The notes beneath the pieces are model-generated. The model saw nothing but the letters and a program-made list of their open reading frames with translations. It was not told the DNA's origin and did not search any database. Source: CAVYUC01 sp963771595 (GTDB lineage Bacteria; Bacteroidota; Bacteroidia; Bacteroidales; Prolixibacteraceae). Taken from it: 64,000 nt of DNA. The DNA lies in the NCBI GenBank assembly GCA_963771595.1, contig CAVYUC010000020.1, positions 62,001 through 126,000 on the forward strand, given 5' to 3'. Positions 25,262-33,937 of this stretch are shown here, one piece after another. How positions within the stretch are numbered: the first letter of the stretch is position 1; the number at the start of each line of letters is the position of its first letter. The position numbers and the translations under genes are program-made.

Positions 25262-27685
25262 TTAAATATTCGAAACTTTTATTAAATCCGCAAAAACACC
25301 GGCCGCCGTAACCGAAGCCCCTGCGCCATAACCCTTTATGAGCATGGGAAACTCGTTATATCTTTCGGTAGTGTACATAACAAGATTATTGCTTCCCTCC
25401 AAATCGTAAAACGGATGCCGCGGCCCTACTTCCTGCAGGCCAACTTCGCCTTTGCCGTTTTCGAAACGGGCTACGAACCGCCACTTTTTATCGGCGGCGT
25501 TCAGTTGTTTGCGCTTTTCCTCAAATCCGGCATCAAGTTTTGGAACAGCATTCCAGAAGTCTTCCGGCGTACCTTTGAAAAAGGAATCCGGCACAAACCT
25601 GTTGATTGTAATATCATCCATTTCAACCGGATAACCCGATTCGCGTGCCAGGATAAGTATTTTTCGTGCCACATCAACTCCACTTAAATCGACCCGCGGA
25701 TCTGGTTCAGAATAACCTTGTTCCTTGGCCATTTTTATGGTTTCACTCAATGGAATTTTTTCTGAAATGGTATTGAAAATAAAATTCAAAGTCCCTGATA
25801 AAACTGCCTCTATTTTTAAAATCCTGTCGCCGGAATTAACCAAATCGTTTAAAGTGTTGATAATGGGCAAACCCGCGCCAACATTGGTTTCGAACAGAAA
25901 TTTAACCCCTTTTCGTTTGGCTGTGTTTTTTAATTCGGTATAATTTTCAAAGTCCGATGAGGCGGCAACTTTATTGGCAGTAACAATCGAAATGTTGGAA
26001 TTAAGAATATTACGGTACAAAAGCGCAACATCTTCAGAAGCTGTGCAATCCACGAAAACCGAATTGTAAATATTCAGCCCTTTCATTTCTTCAACAAAAT
26101 TATCGAGACCCGAATTTTTTTCTGATTTATCCAGGTTTTCCCTGAATGTTGAAATGTCAATTCCATCGCGCTGAAACAACATTTTTTTGGTATTTGCAAT
26201 ACCCGTAAGTTTTATTTTAAGATGCTTTTCAACCAACAGTTTTTCCTGTTGTTTTTGAAGTTGCTGCAAAAGGCTTTTACCCACCGTTCCAATGCCCATC
26301 AAAAATACATTCAGTTCAATGTTTTCTGAAAGGAAAAACGATTCGTGAACCACGTTCAGCGTTTTTCGCAACTCGGCGCTTTTTACCACCCACGAAATGT
26401 TCAACTCCGACGCTCCCTGTGCGATAGCAATAATATTTATTCCATTTTTGCCGATGGTTGAAAATAGTTTTCCTGCAATCCCGGTGGTGTGTTTCATGTT
26501 TTCGCCCACAATTGCAACAATTGAAAGTTTGCTTTCGGTTTCAATTTTATTGATTTGGCCCGAAGCAATTTCCTTTTCAAATTCATCACGGATTGCAGTT
26601 TCTGCTTTTACAACCGCATGTTCGTCAATTGCAACGCTGATTGAATTTTCGGAAGATGCCTGCGAAATAAGTATGATATTCACATTCTCCCTTGCAAGAG
26701 CTGAAAACAGACGCATTGAAATTCCGGTTACGCCAACCATTCCAATTCCCTGCAAAGTAAGTAACGTAATTTCCGAAATGGATGAAATTCCTTTAATGGG
26801 CCGGTCTTTTCGGCTTTGGGTATTTTTTAAAATGCTGGTACCCAAACCATGCGGGTTGAATGTGTTTTTAATCTGAATGGGAATACCTTTCTGATAAACG
26901 GGTAGAATGGTAGGTGGATAAATGACTTTGGCGCCAAAATGCGAAAGTTCCATGGCTTCGGCATAGGTCAGCTCCGGAATGGTGTAAGCTTTGCTGATGA
27001 TTCGCGGATCGGCCGTCATAAAACCATCCACATCGGTCCAGATTTCCAGTGAATCGGCTTCAACAGCAGCAGCAACAATTGCGGCTGTATAATCTGATCC
27101 TCCCCTGCCTAGAGTTGTAAATTCGCCTTTTGCATTTTTGGCGATAAAACCGGGAACCACTGCAATTCCGCTGAAATCCTGAAACTCCTGCTTAATTTTA
27201 AAGTTGGTTACATCAAAATTAACCAGGGCTTTTCCGAAGTTATTATCAGTTTCAATAAAATCAGAAGCATCTTTTCGAACGGCACCCGGCAAAAAACCGG
27301 CAACAATATGCGATGAAATGCGTTCGCCAATTCCTGCAATCCGGTCAAGCGTTTTCGATGTTAATTCACCCACCAAAGTTATTCCGGTAAGAATTTGTTC
27401 CAGTTCATCCAGCAATTCACCAGCAATATATTTTATTGAACCTGAACCATTAAACAGTTCTTCAATCACTTCGGAATGGCGCTTTTTTATTTCAGCAAGT
27501 TCAGTATGAAAATCGCCCACGCCGGTTGAAGCAAGCAAGGCAGCATTTAAAATCCGGTCGGTTATTCCGCCTAGCGCCGACACGACAACTATCAGATCAT
27601 CGTCCTGATTTTGAACGATGGCTTTTACCCGTTTTATATTTTCGGCAGAGCCAACTGAAGTGCCGCCAAATTTTAAAACTTTCAT
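25262..27685 (-). CDS. thrA: Bifunctional aspartate kinase/homoserine dehydrogenase
   Basis: 807 residues, two fused enzymes. The aspartate kinase half (about 1-455) has KFGGTSVGS (4-12), the LGRGGSDYTAAIVAAAVEAD segment (about 207-226) and two ACT domains (about 300-455). The homoserine dehydrogenase half begins with the NAD(P)-binding GIGTVGKSLLQQL (about 463) and includes ETNVGAGLPIINTL and GVDVARKILILARE. It performs the first and third steps of threonine/methionine synthesis and should be feedback-inhibited through the ACT domains. An intrinsic hairpin ends only about 20 bp before its ATG (see findings). Confidence 0.97.
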   Translation of the reverse strand: MKVLKFGGTSVGSAENIKRVKAIVQNQDDDLIVVVSALGGITDRILNAALLASTGVGDFHTELAEIKKRHSEVIEELFNGSGSIKYIAGELLDELEQILTGITLVGELTSKTLDRIAGIGERISSHIVAGFLPGAVRKDASDFIETDNNFGKALVNFDVTNFKIKQEFQDFSGIAVVPGFIAKNAKGEFTTLGRGGSDYTAAIVAAAVEADSLEIWTDVDGFMTADPRIISKAYTIPELTYAEAMELSHFGAKVIYPPTILPVYQKGIPIQIKNTFNPHGLGTSILKNTQSRKDRPIKGISSISEITLLTLQGIGMVGVTGISMRLFSALARENVNIILISQASSENSISVAIDEHAVVKAETAIRDEFEKEIASGQINKIETESKLSIVAIVGENMKHTTGIAGKLFSTIGKNGINIIAIAQGASELNISWVVKSAELRKTLNVVHESFFLSENIELNVFLMGIGTVGKSLLQQLQKQQEKLLVEKHLKIKLTGIANTKKMLFQRDGIDISTFRENLDKSEKNSGLDNFVEEMKGLNIYNSVFVDCTASEDVALLYRNILNSNISIVTANKVAASSDFENYTELKNTAKRKGVKFLFETNVGAGLPIINTLNDLVNSGDRILKIEAVLSGTLNFIFNTISEKIPLSETIKMAKEQGYSEPDPRVDLSGVDVARKILILARESGYPVEMDDITINRFVPDSFFKGTPEDFWNAVPKLDAGFEEKRKQLNAADKKWRFVARFENGKGEVGLQEVGPRHPFYDLEGSNNLVMYTTERYNEFPMLIKGYGAGASVTAAGVFADLIKVSNI

Positions 27686-27705
27686 TGAAATTGCTTTAAG
27701 TGGTT

Positions 27706-27747
27706 AAAAAAAAAACTGGATGAATCGACAGATGCGGTTCATCCAGT
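27706..27747 (-). terminator. Intrinsic terminator between recA and thrA (possible attenuator)
   Basis: A perfect 10-bp stem, ACTGGATGAA paired with TTCATCCAGT (27715-27747), is followed on the minus strand by about ten Ts (27706-27714). It lies after the recA stop and 20 bp before the thrA ATG. A 7-base segment in its loop (GACAGAT, plus strand 27727-27733) is complementary to ATCTGTC at 27751-27757 just upstream in the transcript, which could form a competing structure. Confidence 0.85.
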
Positions 27748-27768
27748 ATAATCTGTCAGTATAATATT

Positions 27769-28794
27769 TTATTCAGTTGTAACTTTTCCTTCAATGGCAT
27801 CCAGGATTTTTGTTTCGAGTTCGGCAGCCAGTTCCGGGTTATCAATGACCAGTTTGCGCACAGTTTCGCGTCCCTGGCCCAGCTTGGTTTCGCCGTAACT
27901 AAACCACGAACCGCTTTTCTTAATAATATTCAACTGAACGCCCAAATCGATAATTTCGCCCGATTTTGAAATTCCTTCGCCATACAGAATATCAAATTCA
28001 GCTTTCCGGAATGGCGGGGCAACTTTGTTTTTCACCACTTTCACGCGTGCGTTATTTCCCAAAACTTCTTCACCATCTTTAATCTGCCCTATCCTTCTGA
28101 TATCCAGCCGGACTGAAGCATAAAACTTAAGGGCATTTCCACCGGTGGTGGTTTCGGGATTGCCAAACATTACACCAATTTTTTCGCGCAACTGGTTAAT
28201 AAAAATGCAGCAGGTTTTGGTTTTATTGATATTGGCTGTAAGTTTCCGCAGTGCCTGCGACATTAGCCGCGCCTGCAAACCCATTCGCGAATCGCCCATT
28301 TCACCTTCAAGTTCGGCTTTTGGAGTTAATGCCGCAACAGAGTCGATAACTACGATATCGATGGCGCCCGAACGAACCAGGTTGTCCACTATTTCGAGGG
28401 CCTGCTCGCCGTTGTCGGGTTGCGAAATCAGCAATTCTTCAATATCAACGCCAAGTTTTTTTGCATAATACGGATCGAAAGCATGCTCGGCATCAACGAT
28501 TGCTGCAATTCCACCGGCTTTTTGAGCTTCGGCAATGGCATGAATTGCGAGCGTGGTTTTACCCGATGATTCAGGACCGTAAATTTCAATTACCCTTCCG
28601 CGTGGATAACCGCCAATACCAAGTGCCAGATCGAGTGCGATGGAACCCGACGAAATGGCCGGCACATCATCAACTATACGATCGCCCATGCGCATGATGG
28701 AACCTTTTCCGTAACTCTTTTCAATTTTATCCATTGTAAGCTGAAGCGCTTTCAGCTTATCCTTATTCATTTCTGCTTTTTCTTCCTTCGTCAT
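27769..28794 (-). CDS. recA: Recombinase RecA
   Basis: 341 residues. Walker A GPESSGKTT (73-81), Walker B IVVIDSVAAL (about 148-157), the L1/L2 DNA-binding region (EGEMGDSRMGLQARLMSQAL, about 163-182) and the FINQLREKIGVMFGNPETTT stretch (about 206-225) are all intact, as is the C-terminal domain. It carries out homologous recombination and activates the SOS response where LexA exists. It follows bcp by 12 bp on the same strand, so it is probably transcribed with it, and is closed by a strong hairpin. Confidence 0.98.
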   Translation of the reverse strand: MTKEEKAEMNKDKLKALQLTMDKIEKSYGKGSIMRMGDRIVDDVPAISSGSIALDLALGIGGYPRGRVIEIYGPESSGKTTLAIHAIAEAQKAGGIAAIVDAEHAFDPYYAKKLGVDIEELLISQPDNGEQALEIVDNLVRSGAIDIVVIDSVAALTPKAELEGEMGDSRMGLQARLMSQALRKLTANINKTKTCCIFINQLREKIGVMFGNPETTTGGNALKFYASVRLDIRRIGQIKDGEEVLGNNARVKVVKNKVAPPFRKAEFDILYGEGISKSGEIIDLGVQLNIIKKSGSWFSYGETKLGQGRETVRKLVIDNPELAAELETKILDAIEGKVTTE

Positions 28795-28806
28795 GTTTAG
28801 TAAAGG

Positions 28807-29271
28807 TTAAATGTTTATGGTTTTTAAAATCTGGTTTGAATGATCTTTGGTTTCTACTTTCTCAAATATTTCCCTGATTATTCCTTTTTCATCAATTAAA
28901 AATGTAGTGCGCAAAACGCCCATGTATTTTTTTCCGTACATGCTTTTTTCTCCCCACGCACCGTAATCCTGTAAAATTTTTTTGTCAGTATCAGCGATTA
29001 AATTGAATCGCAGATTAAATTTCTCACTGAATTTTTTGTGCGATTTTACGCTGTCCGGACTCACTCCCACCACTTCGTAACCCTTGTTGAGCCACGAATT
29101 GTAATTGTCGTTCAAATTACAGGCTTCTGCTGTGCAACCGGGTGTGTCATCCTTCGGATAAAAATACAATATCAGTTGTTTTCCGGCAAAATCTTCAAGG
29201 CTTACTTTTTCACCGTTCTGGTTCAGGCCTTCAAAGGAAGGTGCCTTGTCTCCCATATTTAGTTTAGCCAT
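28807..29271 (-). CDS. bcp: Thioredoxin-dependent thiol peroxidase (Bcp/PrxQ)
   Basis: 154 residues, thioredoxin-fold peroxiredoxin. Peroxidatic Cys46 sits in the KDDTPGCTAEAC motif, and the resolving Cys51 five residues later is typical of the PrxQ type with an intramolecular disulfide. The FLIDEKGIIREIF segment near the C-terminus is conserved. It reduces hydroperoxides in the cytoplasm with electrons from thioredoxin. It is divergent from the SPOR-domain gene and probably in one operon with recA, which couples peroxide defence with DNA repair. Confidence 0.95.
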   Translation of the reverse strand: MAKLNMGDKAPSFEGLNQNGEKVSLEDFAGKQLILYFYPKDDTPGCTAEACNLNDNYNSWLNKGYEVVGVSPDSVKSHKKFSEKFNLRFNLIADTDKKILQDYGAWGEKSMYGKKYMGVLRTTFLIDEKGIIREIFEKVETKDHSNQILKTINI

Positions 29272-29429
29272 AAAAATATTTTATTTTATTAAGGTTTTAC
29301 AAATATAAGTTATTTAATGAGAAAAATCAGGAACGACTGCACATCAATCTTGGTTCGAAGTTTGTATTTGCATAGCGCTTTGTACATTTTTTTTAACTTT
29401 ACAGTTCGTTAATAATTACCGTTTTAAAT

Positions 29430-30788
29430 ATGCTGAAAAAGAAAACAATATTTTTTTCGACATTGTTTCTAATCCTGTTATTTTCATCCGGTTCAATTGT
29501 TTTTGCCGGTAGCCAGGACAATTCGAAAACAAGGGCTGTTAAACTTTTTAATGAAAATAAGTTTACTGAGGCAGAACCTGTTTTCAGGCAATTGCTGGGC
29601 GAAAATCCAAATGAACCAATATTAAGTTATTATTACGGCGCATCGCGAACAGAAAACGGGCACTTTACAAAGGCCGATCTTAATTTTCTGCTAAAAGCCA
29701 AAACCGGCGAAATTCCGGAAAAAGTGCATTATTATCTGGGTATGCAATACCAGGCACAAAGCAAATGGGAACAAGCTTTAAAAGAATTTAACCAGTTCAG
29801 GCTGGCTGCGATCGAAACGGAAAGGGAACAACTTTCGGTTGCTGAAAAAATACAGCAGTGTTACAACCATACCAATCCGTACAATTTTACTGAAGATGAA
29901 GATTTTTTGCTTTCGGAAGCATCCAGCAGCACTTCAATTATGGAAGATTTGGCGGATGAAAATCCTGCCACAGAAACTGCCGATATATCCGAAAATTCTG
30001 CAGAACCAGTTGAAACCGAACTTCCCATTGAATTCCGTGTGAACAACAACATCACTTATTTAAATACCAGTCATTTTAAATCGGAGGAAGCAAAAGCTTT
30101 ATTCGAAAAGGCACATTCACTTCAAAAAGAACTTGATTTCAGCCTGCAGCAAATGGATGAACTCCGCACAGAATACCGCCTGGCAAAAACCGCAGAGGAA
30201 AAAAATATTATCGGTGAAAAAATCCTCTCCTTCGAAAATGAAACTTATCAGCTGAAGGATGAAATTACGCAACTAATGATTCGTTCGCGGAATATTGAAA
30301 ATGAATACTGGCAAAATGCAGATACGCAGGAAATCACTGATTTTCAGCAAAACATTAAGAAACTCACCGAAACAAAAACCGGTAATAAAACAGAACAAAA
30401 ACCAGAACCGCAGGCGAAAAACGCGGATCAAATGATCGATCCTTCGATAATACTGGAAACAACCGAAAGCATTAATTTAATTTCGTCGCCGGCAAAGCAA
30501 AAAGAAGATTTAATATATAAAGTGCAGATTGGCGCTTACAGTAAAGCACCGCCGCCTTATGTTGAAAAAATGTTTAAAAAGCTCTCCTTTTTACGAAAAA
30601 TTGACCAATATACCGACGAAAAAGGAGTTGTTGTTTATACAACAGGCAACCTGAAAAACCTGGATGATGCTGTAAAACTGCAGAATCAGGTCCGGCAGGA
30701 AGGAATACAAGATGCATTCGTTGTATCGTATTATAACGGAAAAAGAATAACTTTGGAACAGGCAAAAAAAATTGAAGCTGAATTATGA
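29430..30788 (+). CDS. Exported TPR/coiled-coil protein with C-terminal SPOR-like domain
   Basis: 452 residues. A Sec signal peptide covers about 1-26 (FLILLFSSGSIVFAG). TPR-like repeats lie at about 33-140 (AVKLFNENKFTEAEPVFRQL, YYLGMQYQAQSKWEQALKEF). A central acidic, low-complexity region follows, then a coiled coil (about 215-300). The C-terminal ~85 residues (YKVQIGAYSKAPPPYVEKMF onward) resemble a SPOR domain, which in other proteins binds denuded peptidoglycan glycans. A periplasmic cell-wall-related role is inferred. The stop codon overlaps the clpS start (ATGA). Confidence 0.8.
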   Translation: MLKKKTIFFSTLFLILLFSSGSIVFAGSQDNSKTRAVKLFNENKFTEAEPVFRQLLGENPNEPILSYYYGASRTENGHFTKADLNFLLKAKTGEIPEKVHYYLGMQYQAQSKWEQALKEFNQFRLAAIETEREQLSVAEKIQQCYNHTNPYNFTEDEDFLLSEASSSTSIMEDLADENPATETADISENSAEPVETELPIEFRVNNNITYLNTSHFKSEEAKALFEKAHSLQKELDFSLQQMDELRTEYRLAKTAEEKNIIGEKILSFENETYQLKDEITQLMIRSRNIENEYWQNADTQEITDFQQNIKKLTETKTGNKTEQKPEPQAKNADQMIDPSIILETTESINLISSPAKQKEDLIYKVQIGAYSKAPPPYVEKMFKKLSFLRKIDQYTDEKGVVVYTTGNLKNLDDAVKLQNQVRQEGIQDAFVVSYYNGKRITLEQAKKIEAEL

Positions 30789-31063
30789 CTTCTAAGGAAA
30801 CGAAAAAAAATCCGGTTGAGGAGATAACGAAAGACGTTGCAGGGGAACATTTTCTGATGTTACACAATGACGATGTACATACTTTTGATTATGTGATTGA
30901 TGCATTAATTGAGATTTGCGGCCACGATTACGAGCAGGCTGCACAATGTACCTTATTAATTCATCATAAAGGAAAATGCGATGTCCGGAAAGGCGATTTC
31001 AGGAAGTTGAAAACTATGAAAGATGCCTTAATCAACAAGGAACTAAATGCTACTATTAACTAA
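30785..31063 (+). CDS. clpS: ATP-dependent Clp protease adaptor ClpS
   Basis: 92 residues; the core matches ClpS: LHNDDVHTFDYVIDALIEIC (about 26-45), HDYEQAAQCTLLIHHKGKC (about 47-65) with the substrate-pocket Asp/His positions and the KxGxxDV-like turn. The N-terminus (about 1-20) is a flexible charged tail, as expected. It delivers N-degron substrates to ClpA/ClpC. It shares ATGA with the upstream SPOR-domain gene and is 5 bp from nfeD, so the four genes probably form one operon. Confidence 0.92.
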   Translation: MTSKETKKNPVEEITKDVAGEHFLMLHNDDVHTFDYVIDALIEICGHDYEQAAQCTLLIHHKGKCDVRKGDFRKLKTMKDALINKELNATIN

Positions 31064-31068
31064 ATAAC

Positions 31069-31548
31069 ATGACCATTTTTGCAATTATTCTGCTCATTGT
31101 GCTGGGCCTCGTGCTCCTGCTCATTGAATTTGCAGTTATCCCCGGAATCACTGTTGCCGGTATCGGAGGGTTTGTATTGCTTGCATTAAGTGTTTACATC
31201 GCCTTTTCGGAATATGGAAATACAATCGGTTTTGTAACCCTCGGATTTGTGCTGGTGGCAGCGCCAATGCTCATGTACTATTTCTTTAAGTCGAAATCGG
31301 GTAAAAAAATGATACTTGAAACCAGCATTTTAGGCAATGTCGGCTATATTGACAATGAAAAAATTCTGGTGGGCGACACAGGAAAAACGGTTGGAAGACT
31401 GGCGCCGGGCGGAAAGGTGAAAATAAATGGCGAATTATTTGAGGCACAGTCGCTGCAGGGATTTGTCGATCAAAACACCGAAGTAAAAGTTTTAAAAATA
31501 CTTAACAATAAAATTATTGTAGAACCTGTAAAAAAAGAACAAAAATGA
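31069..31548 (+). CDS. NfeD family membrane protein
   Basis: 159 residues. Three hydrophobic helices in the first ~80 residues (IFAIILLIVLGLVLLLIEFA, VAGIGGFVLLALSVYIAFSE, GFVTLGFVLVAAPMLMYYFF), then a soluble OB-fold domain (about 90-159) with VGRLAPGGKVKINGELFEA. This is the short NfeD1b type without a ClpP-like protease. NfeD proteins pair with flotillin-like FloA/FloT. The stop overlaps the floA start (ATGA), the expected nfeD-floA arrangement. Confidence 0.93.
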   Translation: MTIFAIILLIVLGLVLLLIEFAVIPGITVAGIGGFVLLALSVYIAFSEYGNTIGFVTLGFVLVAAPMLMYYFFKSKSGKKMILETSILGNVGYIDNEKILVGDTGKTVGRLAPGGKVKINGELFEAQSLQGFVDQNTEVKVLKILNNKIIVEPVKKEQK

Positions 31549-32519
31549 TTGAAACAATCGGTGTTTGGGGATTAATAATCGGAGTAATTGTACTGCTTTT
31601 CATCATCCTCTATTTCATTCCTATCGGACTATGGTTTTCGGCACTTGTATCCGGCGTACGGATATCACTTTTGCAACTGTTTTTAATGCGGTTCCGGAAA
31701 GTTCCGCCGGGAGTAATTGTACGTGCCTTAATTGAAGGAACAAAAGCAGGCGTTCCGTTAAACCGCGACGACCTGGAAGCTCATTATCTTGCCGGCGGAC
31801 ATGTGGCAAGAGTAGTACATGCCCTGGTATCGGCAAATAAAGCAAACATTGAACTGCCATTTAATATGGCTACCGCAATCGACCTGGCCGGCCGCGATGT
31901 TTTTGAAGCCGTTCAAATGTCGGTGAACCCGAAGGTGATTAATACACCGCCGGTAACTGCAGTTTCGAAAGACGGTATACAGCTTATTGCCAAAGCACGG
32001 GTTACGGTGCGGGCCAACATCAAGCAACTGGTGGGTGGCGCCGGCGAAGAGACGGTGCTGGCAAGAGTTGGAGAAGGCATTGTTTCCAGCATTGGCTCGT
32101 CGCATTCGCACAAGGCTGTGCTCGAAAATCCTGATTTTATTTCGCGTGTGGTGCTCGAAAAAGGACTGGACGCCGGAACAGCTTTCGAAATTCTTTCCAT
32201 TGATATTGCTGACATTGATATTGGTAAAAATATTGGAGCGGTGCTTCAGATGGATCAGGCGGGTGCCGATAAAAATATTGCACAGGCCAAGGCCGAAGAA
32301 CGTCGTGCCATGGCCATTGCCCTGGAACAGGAAATGAAGGCAAAAGCCCAGGAAGCCCGTGCAAAAGTTATTGAAGCTGAAGTTCAGGTGCCAATGGCGA
32401 TTGCCGAAGCTTTCAGAAGCGGGAACCTTGGAATTATGGATTACATGAAGTACAAAAACATTATGGCCGACACTTCCATGCGCGATTCTATCGCAGGTGA
32501 AGAAAATCAGAATAAATAA
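31545..32519 (+). CDS. floA: Flotillin-like protein FloA (UPF0365)
   Basis: 324 residues. N-terminal hydrophobic hairpin (about 7-30), SPHB/band-7-like domain with GVIVRALIEGTKAGVPLNRD (about 53-72) and MATAIDLAGRDVFEAVQMSV (about 106-125), then the Ala/Glu-rich helical region DKNIAQAKAEERRAMAIALE (about 243-262). The C-terminus GNLGIMDYMKYKNIMADTSM is highly typical of the family. It organises functional membrane microdomains. Final gene of the SPOR-clpS-nfeD-floA run, closed by a terminator at 32538-32568. Confidence 0.96.
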   Translation: MIETIGVWGLIIGVIVLLFIILYFIPIGLWFSALVSGVRISLLQLFLMRFRKVPPGVIVRALIEGTKAGVPLNRDDLEAHYLAGGHVARVVHALVSANKANIELPFNMATAIDLAGRDVFEAVQMSVNPKVINTPPVTAVSKDGIQLIAKARVTVRANIKQLVGGAGEETVLARVGEGIVSSIGSSHSHKAVLENPDFISRVVLEKGLDAGTAFEILSIDIADIDIGKNIGAVLQMDQAGADKNIAQAKAEERRAMAIALEQEMKAKAQEARAKVIEAEVQVPMAIAEAFRSGNLGIMDYMKYKNIMADTSMRDSIAGEENQNK

Positions 32520-32537
32520 ATTTGAATAGTTCAACGT

Positions 32538-32568
32538 AAAAGCCTTTCATAACCGGAAGGCTTTTTTT
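32538..32568 (+). terminator. Intrinsic terminator of the floA operon
   Basis: AAAAGCCTT (32538-32546) pairs with AAGGCTTTT (from 32557) across a 10-nt loop and is followed by a run of Ts. It lies 18 bp after the floA stop. Confidence 0.85.
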
Positions 32569-32694
32569 GTTGAAATTATTCAGGTTCACTTCAAAATTAA
32601 AGTTGAATAAAACAGCCCAGTTAACATTAAATTTAGAAATGCCTCAAAACATGTTTTTTAACATTCAGTTAATCTACCTTCAGATTTCGGGGTA

Positions 32695-32790
32695 TATCTT
32701 TGTTGCAAGTTTTTAGTTCATAGGTTTAGGTTTGATTAGTTTTATTGGTTTAGTTAGATGAAAAGGATGGGTGCTGACCCGTCCTTTTTT
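32695..32790 (+). ncRNA. Candidate small RNA with its own promoter and terminator
   Basis: TATCTTTG (32695-32702) matches the TAnnTTTG -7 consensus. A transcript beginning near 32709 would run through a U/G-rich segment of about 50 nt (repeated GGTTTAG-like words) and end at a strong hairpin: AAAAGGATGGG (32761-32771) pairs with CCCGTCCTTTT (32778-32788) with one G-U pair, then a T run. There is no open frame in this ~80-nt stretch. The -33 box is weak. No named RNA family is recognised. Confidence 0.55.
32761..32790 (+). terminator. Strong hairpin terminator of the candidate sRNA
   Basis: 11-bp stem (one G-U) with a 6-nt loop (TGCTGA) followed by TTTTTT and GTTTTT. Confidence 0.85.
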
Positions 32791-32814
32791 GTTTTTGCCT
32801 CTCCCGATTAAAAA

Positions 32815-32986
32815 AGAAGCCACAAGCTTCAAGCCATAAGCCACAAGCTAGAATCAACAGATTTCTCCCGGGATACCGATTCGAAATGACTGGCTCGATG
32901 GAAGGTGCAGACTTTTTGAACACCGCCAAATATCGAATGCCGAATTTTGAACCCGGAATATCGAACTCGGAACTTAGAATTCCCCC
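32815..32986. repeat. Intergenic degenerate repeats of types frequent in Bacteroidota
   Basis: Three short motifs adjoin. First, AAGCCACAAGCT recurs twice with related copies (32817-32850). Next is an AGATTTCTC...TTCGAAATGAC element (32859-32889), resembling a widespread intergenic repeat from memory. Last are degenerate GAATATCGAA/CGAACTCGGAA words (32928-32980). There is no gene here; a 77-codon minus-strand frame over it is composed of these repeats. Confidence 0.5.
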
Positions 32987-33717
32987 ATATATTCAATATC
33001 CGTAAGAAAGAGCCCGTGTGCCGGCGCTGATACTCCGGCAGCACTTCTCTCCTTTTTTTCAATTATCTGCCTGAAATCTTCCACCGAAATTTTTCCGGTT
33101 CCAACTTCCAGCAACGTGCCAACAATTGCCCGAACCATGTTTCGCAGAAAGCGGTCGGCTTTTATGGTAAAAATAAGCTTTGCCCCTTCCCTGCTCCATT
33201 CAGCATGATAAATTTTACAATTGTTGGTTTTTACATCAGTATGCAAACGGCTGAAACTGGTAAAATCTTCATATTCAAACAAAACAGAAGCGGCTTCATT
33301 CATTTTATCCACATTTAGTTTTTTGGTATATTTAAATGCGGTTTCAATAGAAAACGGATCTTTTTCGGTGGAAATAAAATACCGGTACGTACGAGAAACC
33401 GCGCTAAACCGGGCATGAAAATCAGCAGAAACTTCTGCCAGTTGCTGAACTGCAATATCTTTTGGAAGAAGGTTATTCAGTTTAAAAACAAGGTTTTCGG
33501 GAACATTATCCGGATTTTCGACATCAAAATGAAGGATAAAAAAAGATGCATGAACTCCGGTGTCTGTTCGTCCTGCACCAACTACCGCAATCGTTTTGCG
33601 CAGTAACAGGGAAAGCGCCTTTTCAATCACCTCCTGCACCGAAACAGCGTTTGGCTGAATTTGCCAGCCGTGATAACCGGTGCCTTTAAAACTTAGTTGT
33701 AAAAGATAACGTTGCAT
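32974..33717 (-). CDS. truA: tRNA pseudouridine(38-40) synthase TruA
   Basis: 247 residues from the ATG at 33717 (MQRYLLQLSFKGTGYHGWQI); a longer in-frame extension upstream has no family match. Motifs: SFKGTGYHGWQIQPNAVSVQ at the N-terminus, the catalytic Asp in GAGRTDTGVHA (about 53-63), FSAVSRTYRYFI (about 107-118) and FLRNMVRAIVGTLLEVG near the C-terminus. It forms pseudouridine at positions 38-40 in the anticodon arm. Monocistronic on the minus strand, divergent from the first fasciclin gene. Confidence 0.95.
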   Translation of the reverse strand: MQRYLLQLSFKGTGYHGWQIQPNAVSVQEVIEKALSLLLRKTIAVVGAGRTDTGVHASFFILHFDVENPDNVPENLVFKLNNLLPKDIAVQQLAEVSADFHARFSAVSRTYRYFISTEKDPFSIETAFKYTKKLNVDKMNEAASVLFEYEDFTSFSRLHTDVKTNNCKIYHAEWSREGAKLIFTIKADRFLRNMVRAIVGTLLEVGTGKISVEDFRQIIEKKERSAAGVSAPAHGLFLTDIEYMGEF

Positions 33718-33937
33718 AAAATTTAAAAAAGCAATGCGAAAACCGGTGTAATTTACAATAACCTCTTTAAAAAAATAACTGAAACGGAAATTGAATGGCA
33801 AAAATATCAATCGGCATTTTGCCCGCACATTTAGCCGTTTGATTTATTGATCTTATAATTGTAAATTCGGCCAGAATAAAAACAATATGCAACAATCAGT
33901 ATAAATTTTGGCGGATAAACCTCACCAGTAAATTAAT

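Noticed and set aside
31758..32534. 258-codon minus-strand frame
   Set aside because: Antisense to floA; His/Asn/Phe-rich with no domain, a shadow frame.
32829..33062. 77-codon minus-strand frame before the truA end
   Set aside because: Made up of intergenic repeat sequence and overlaps truA.
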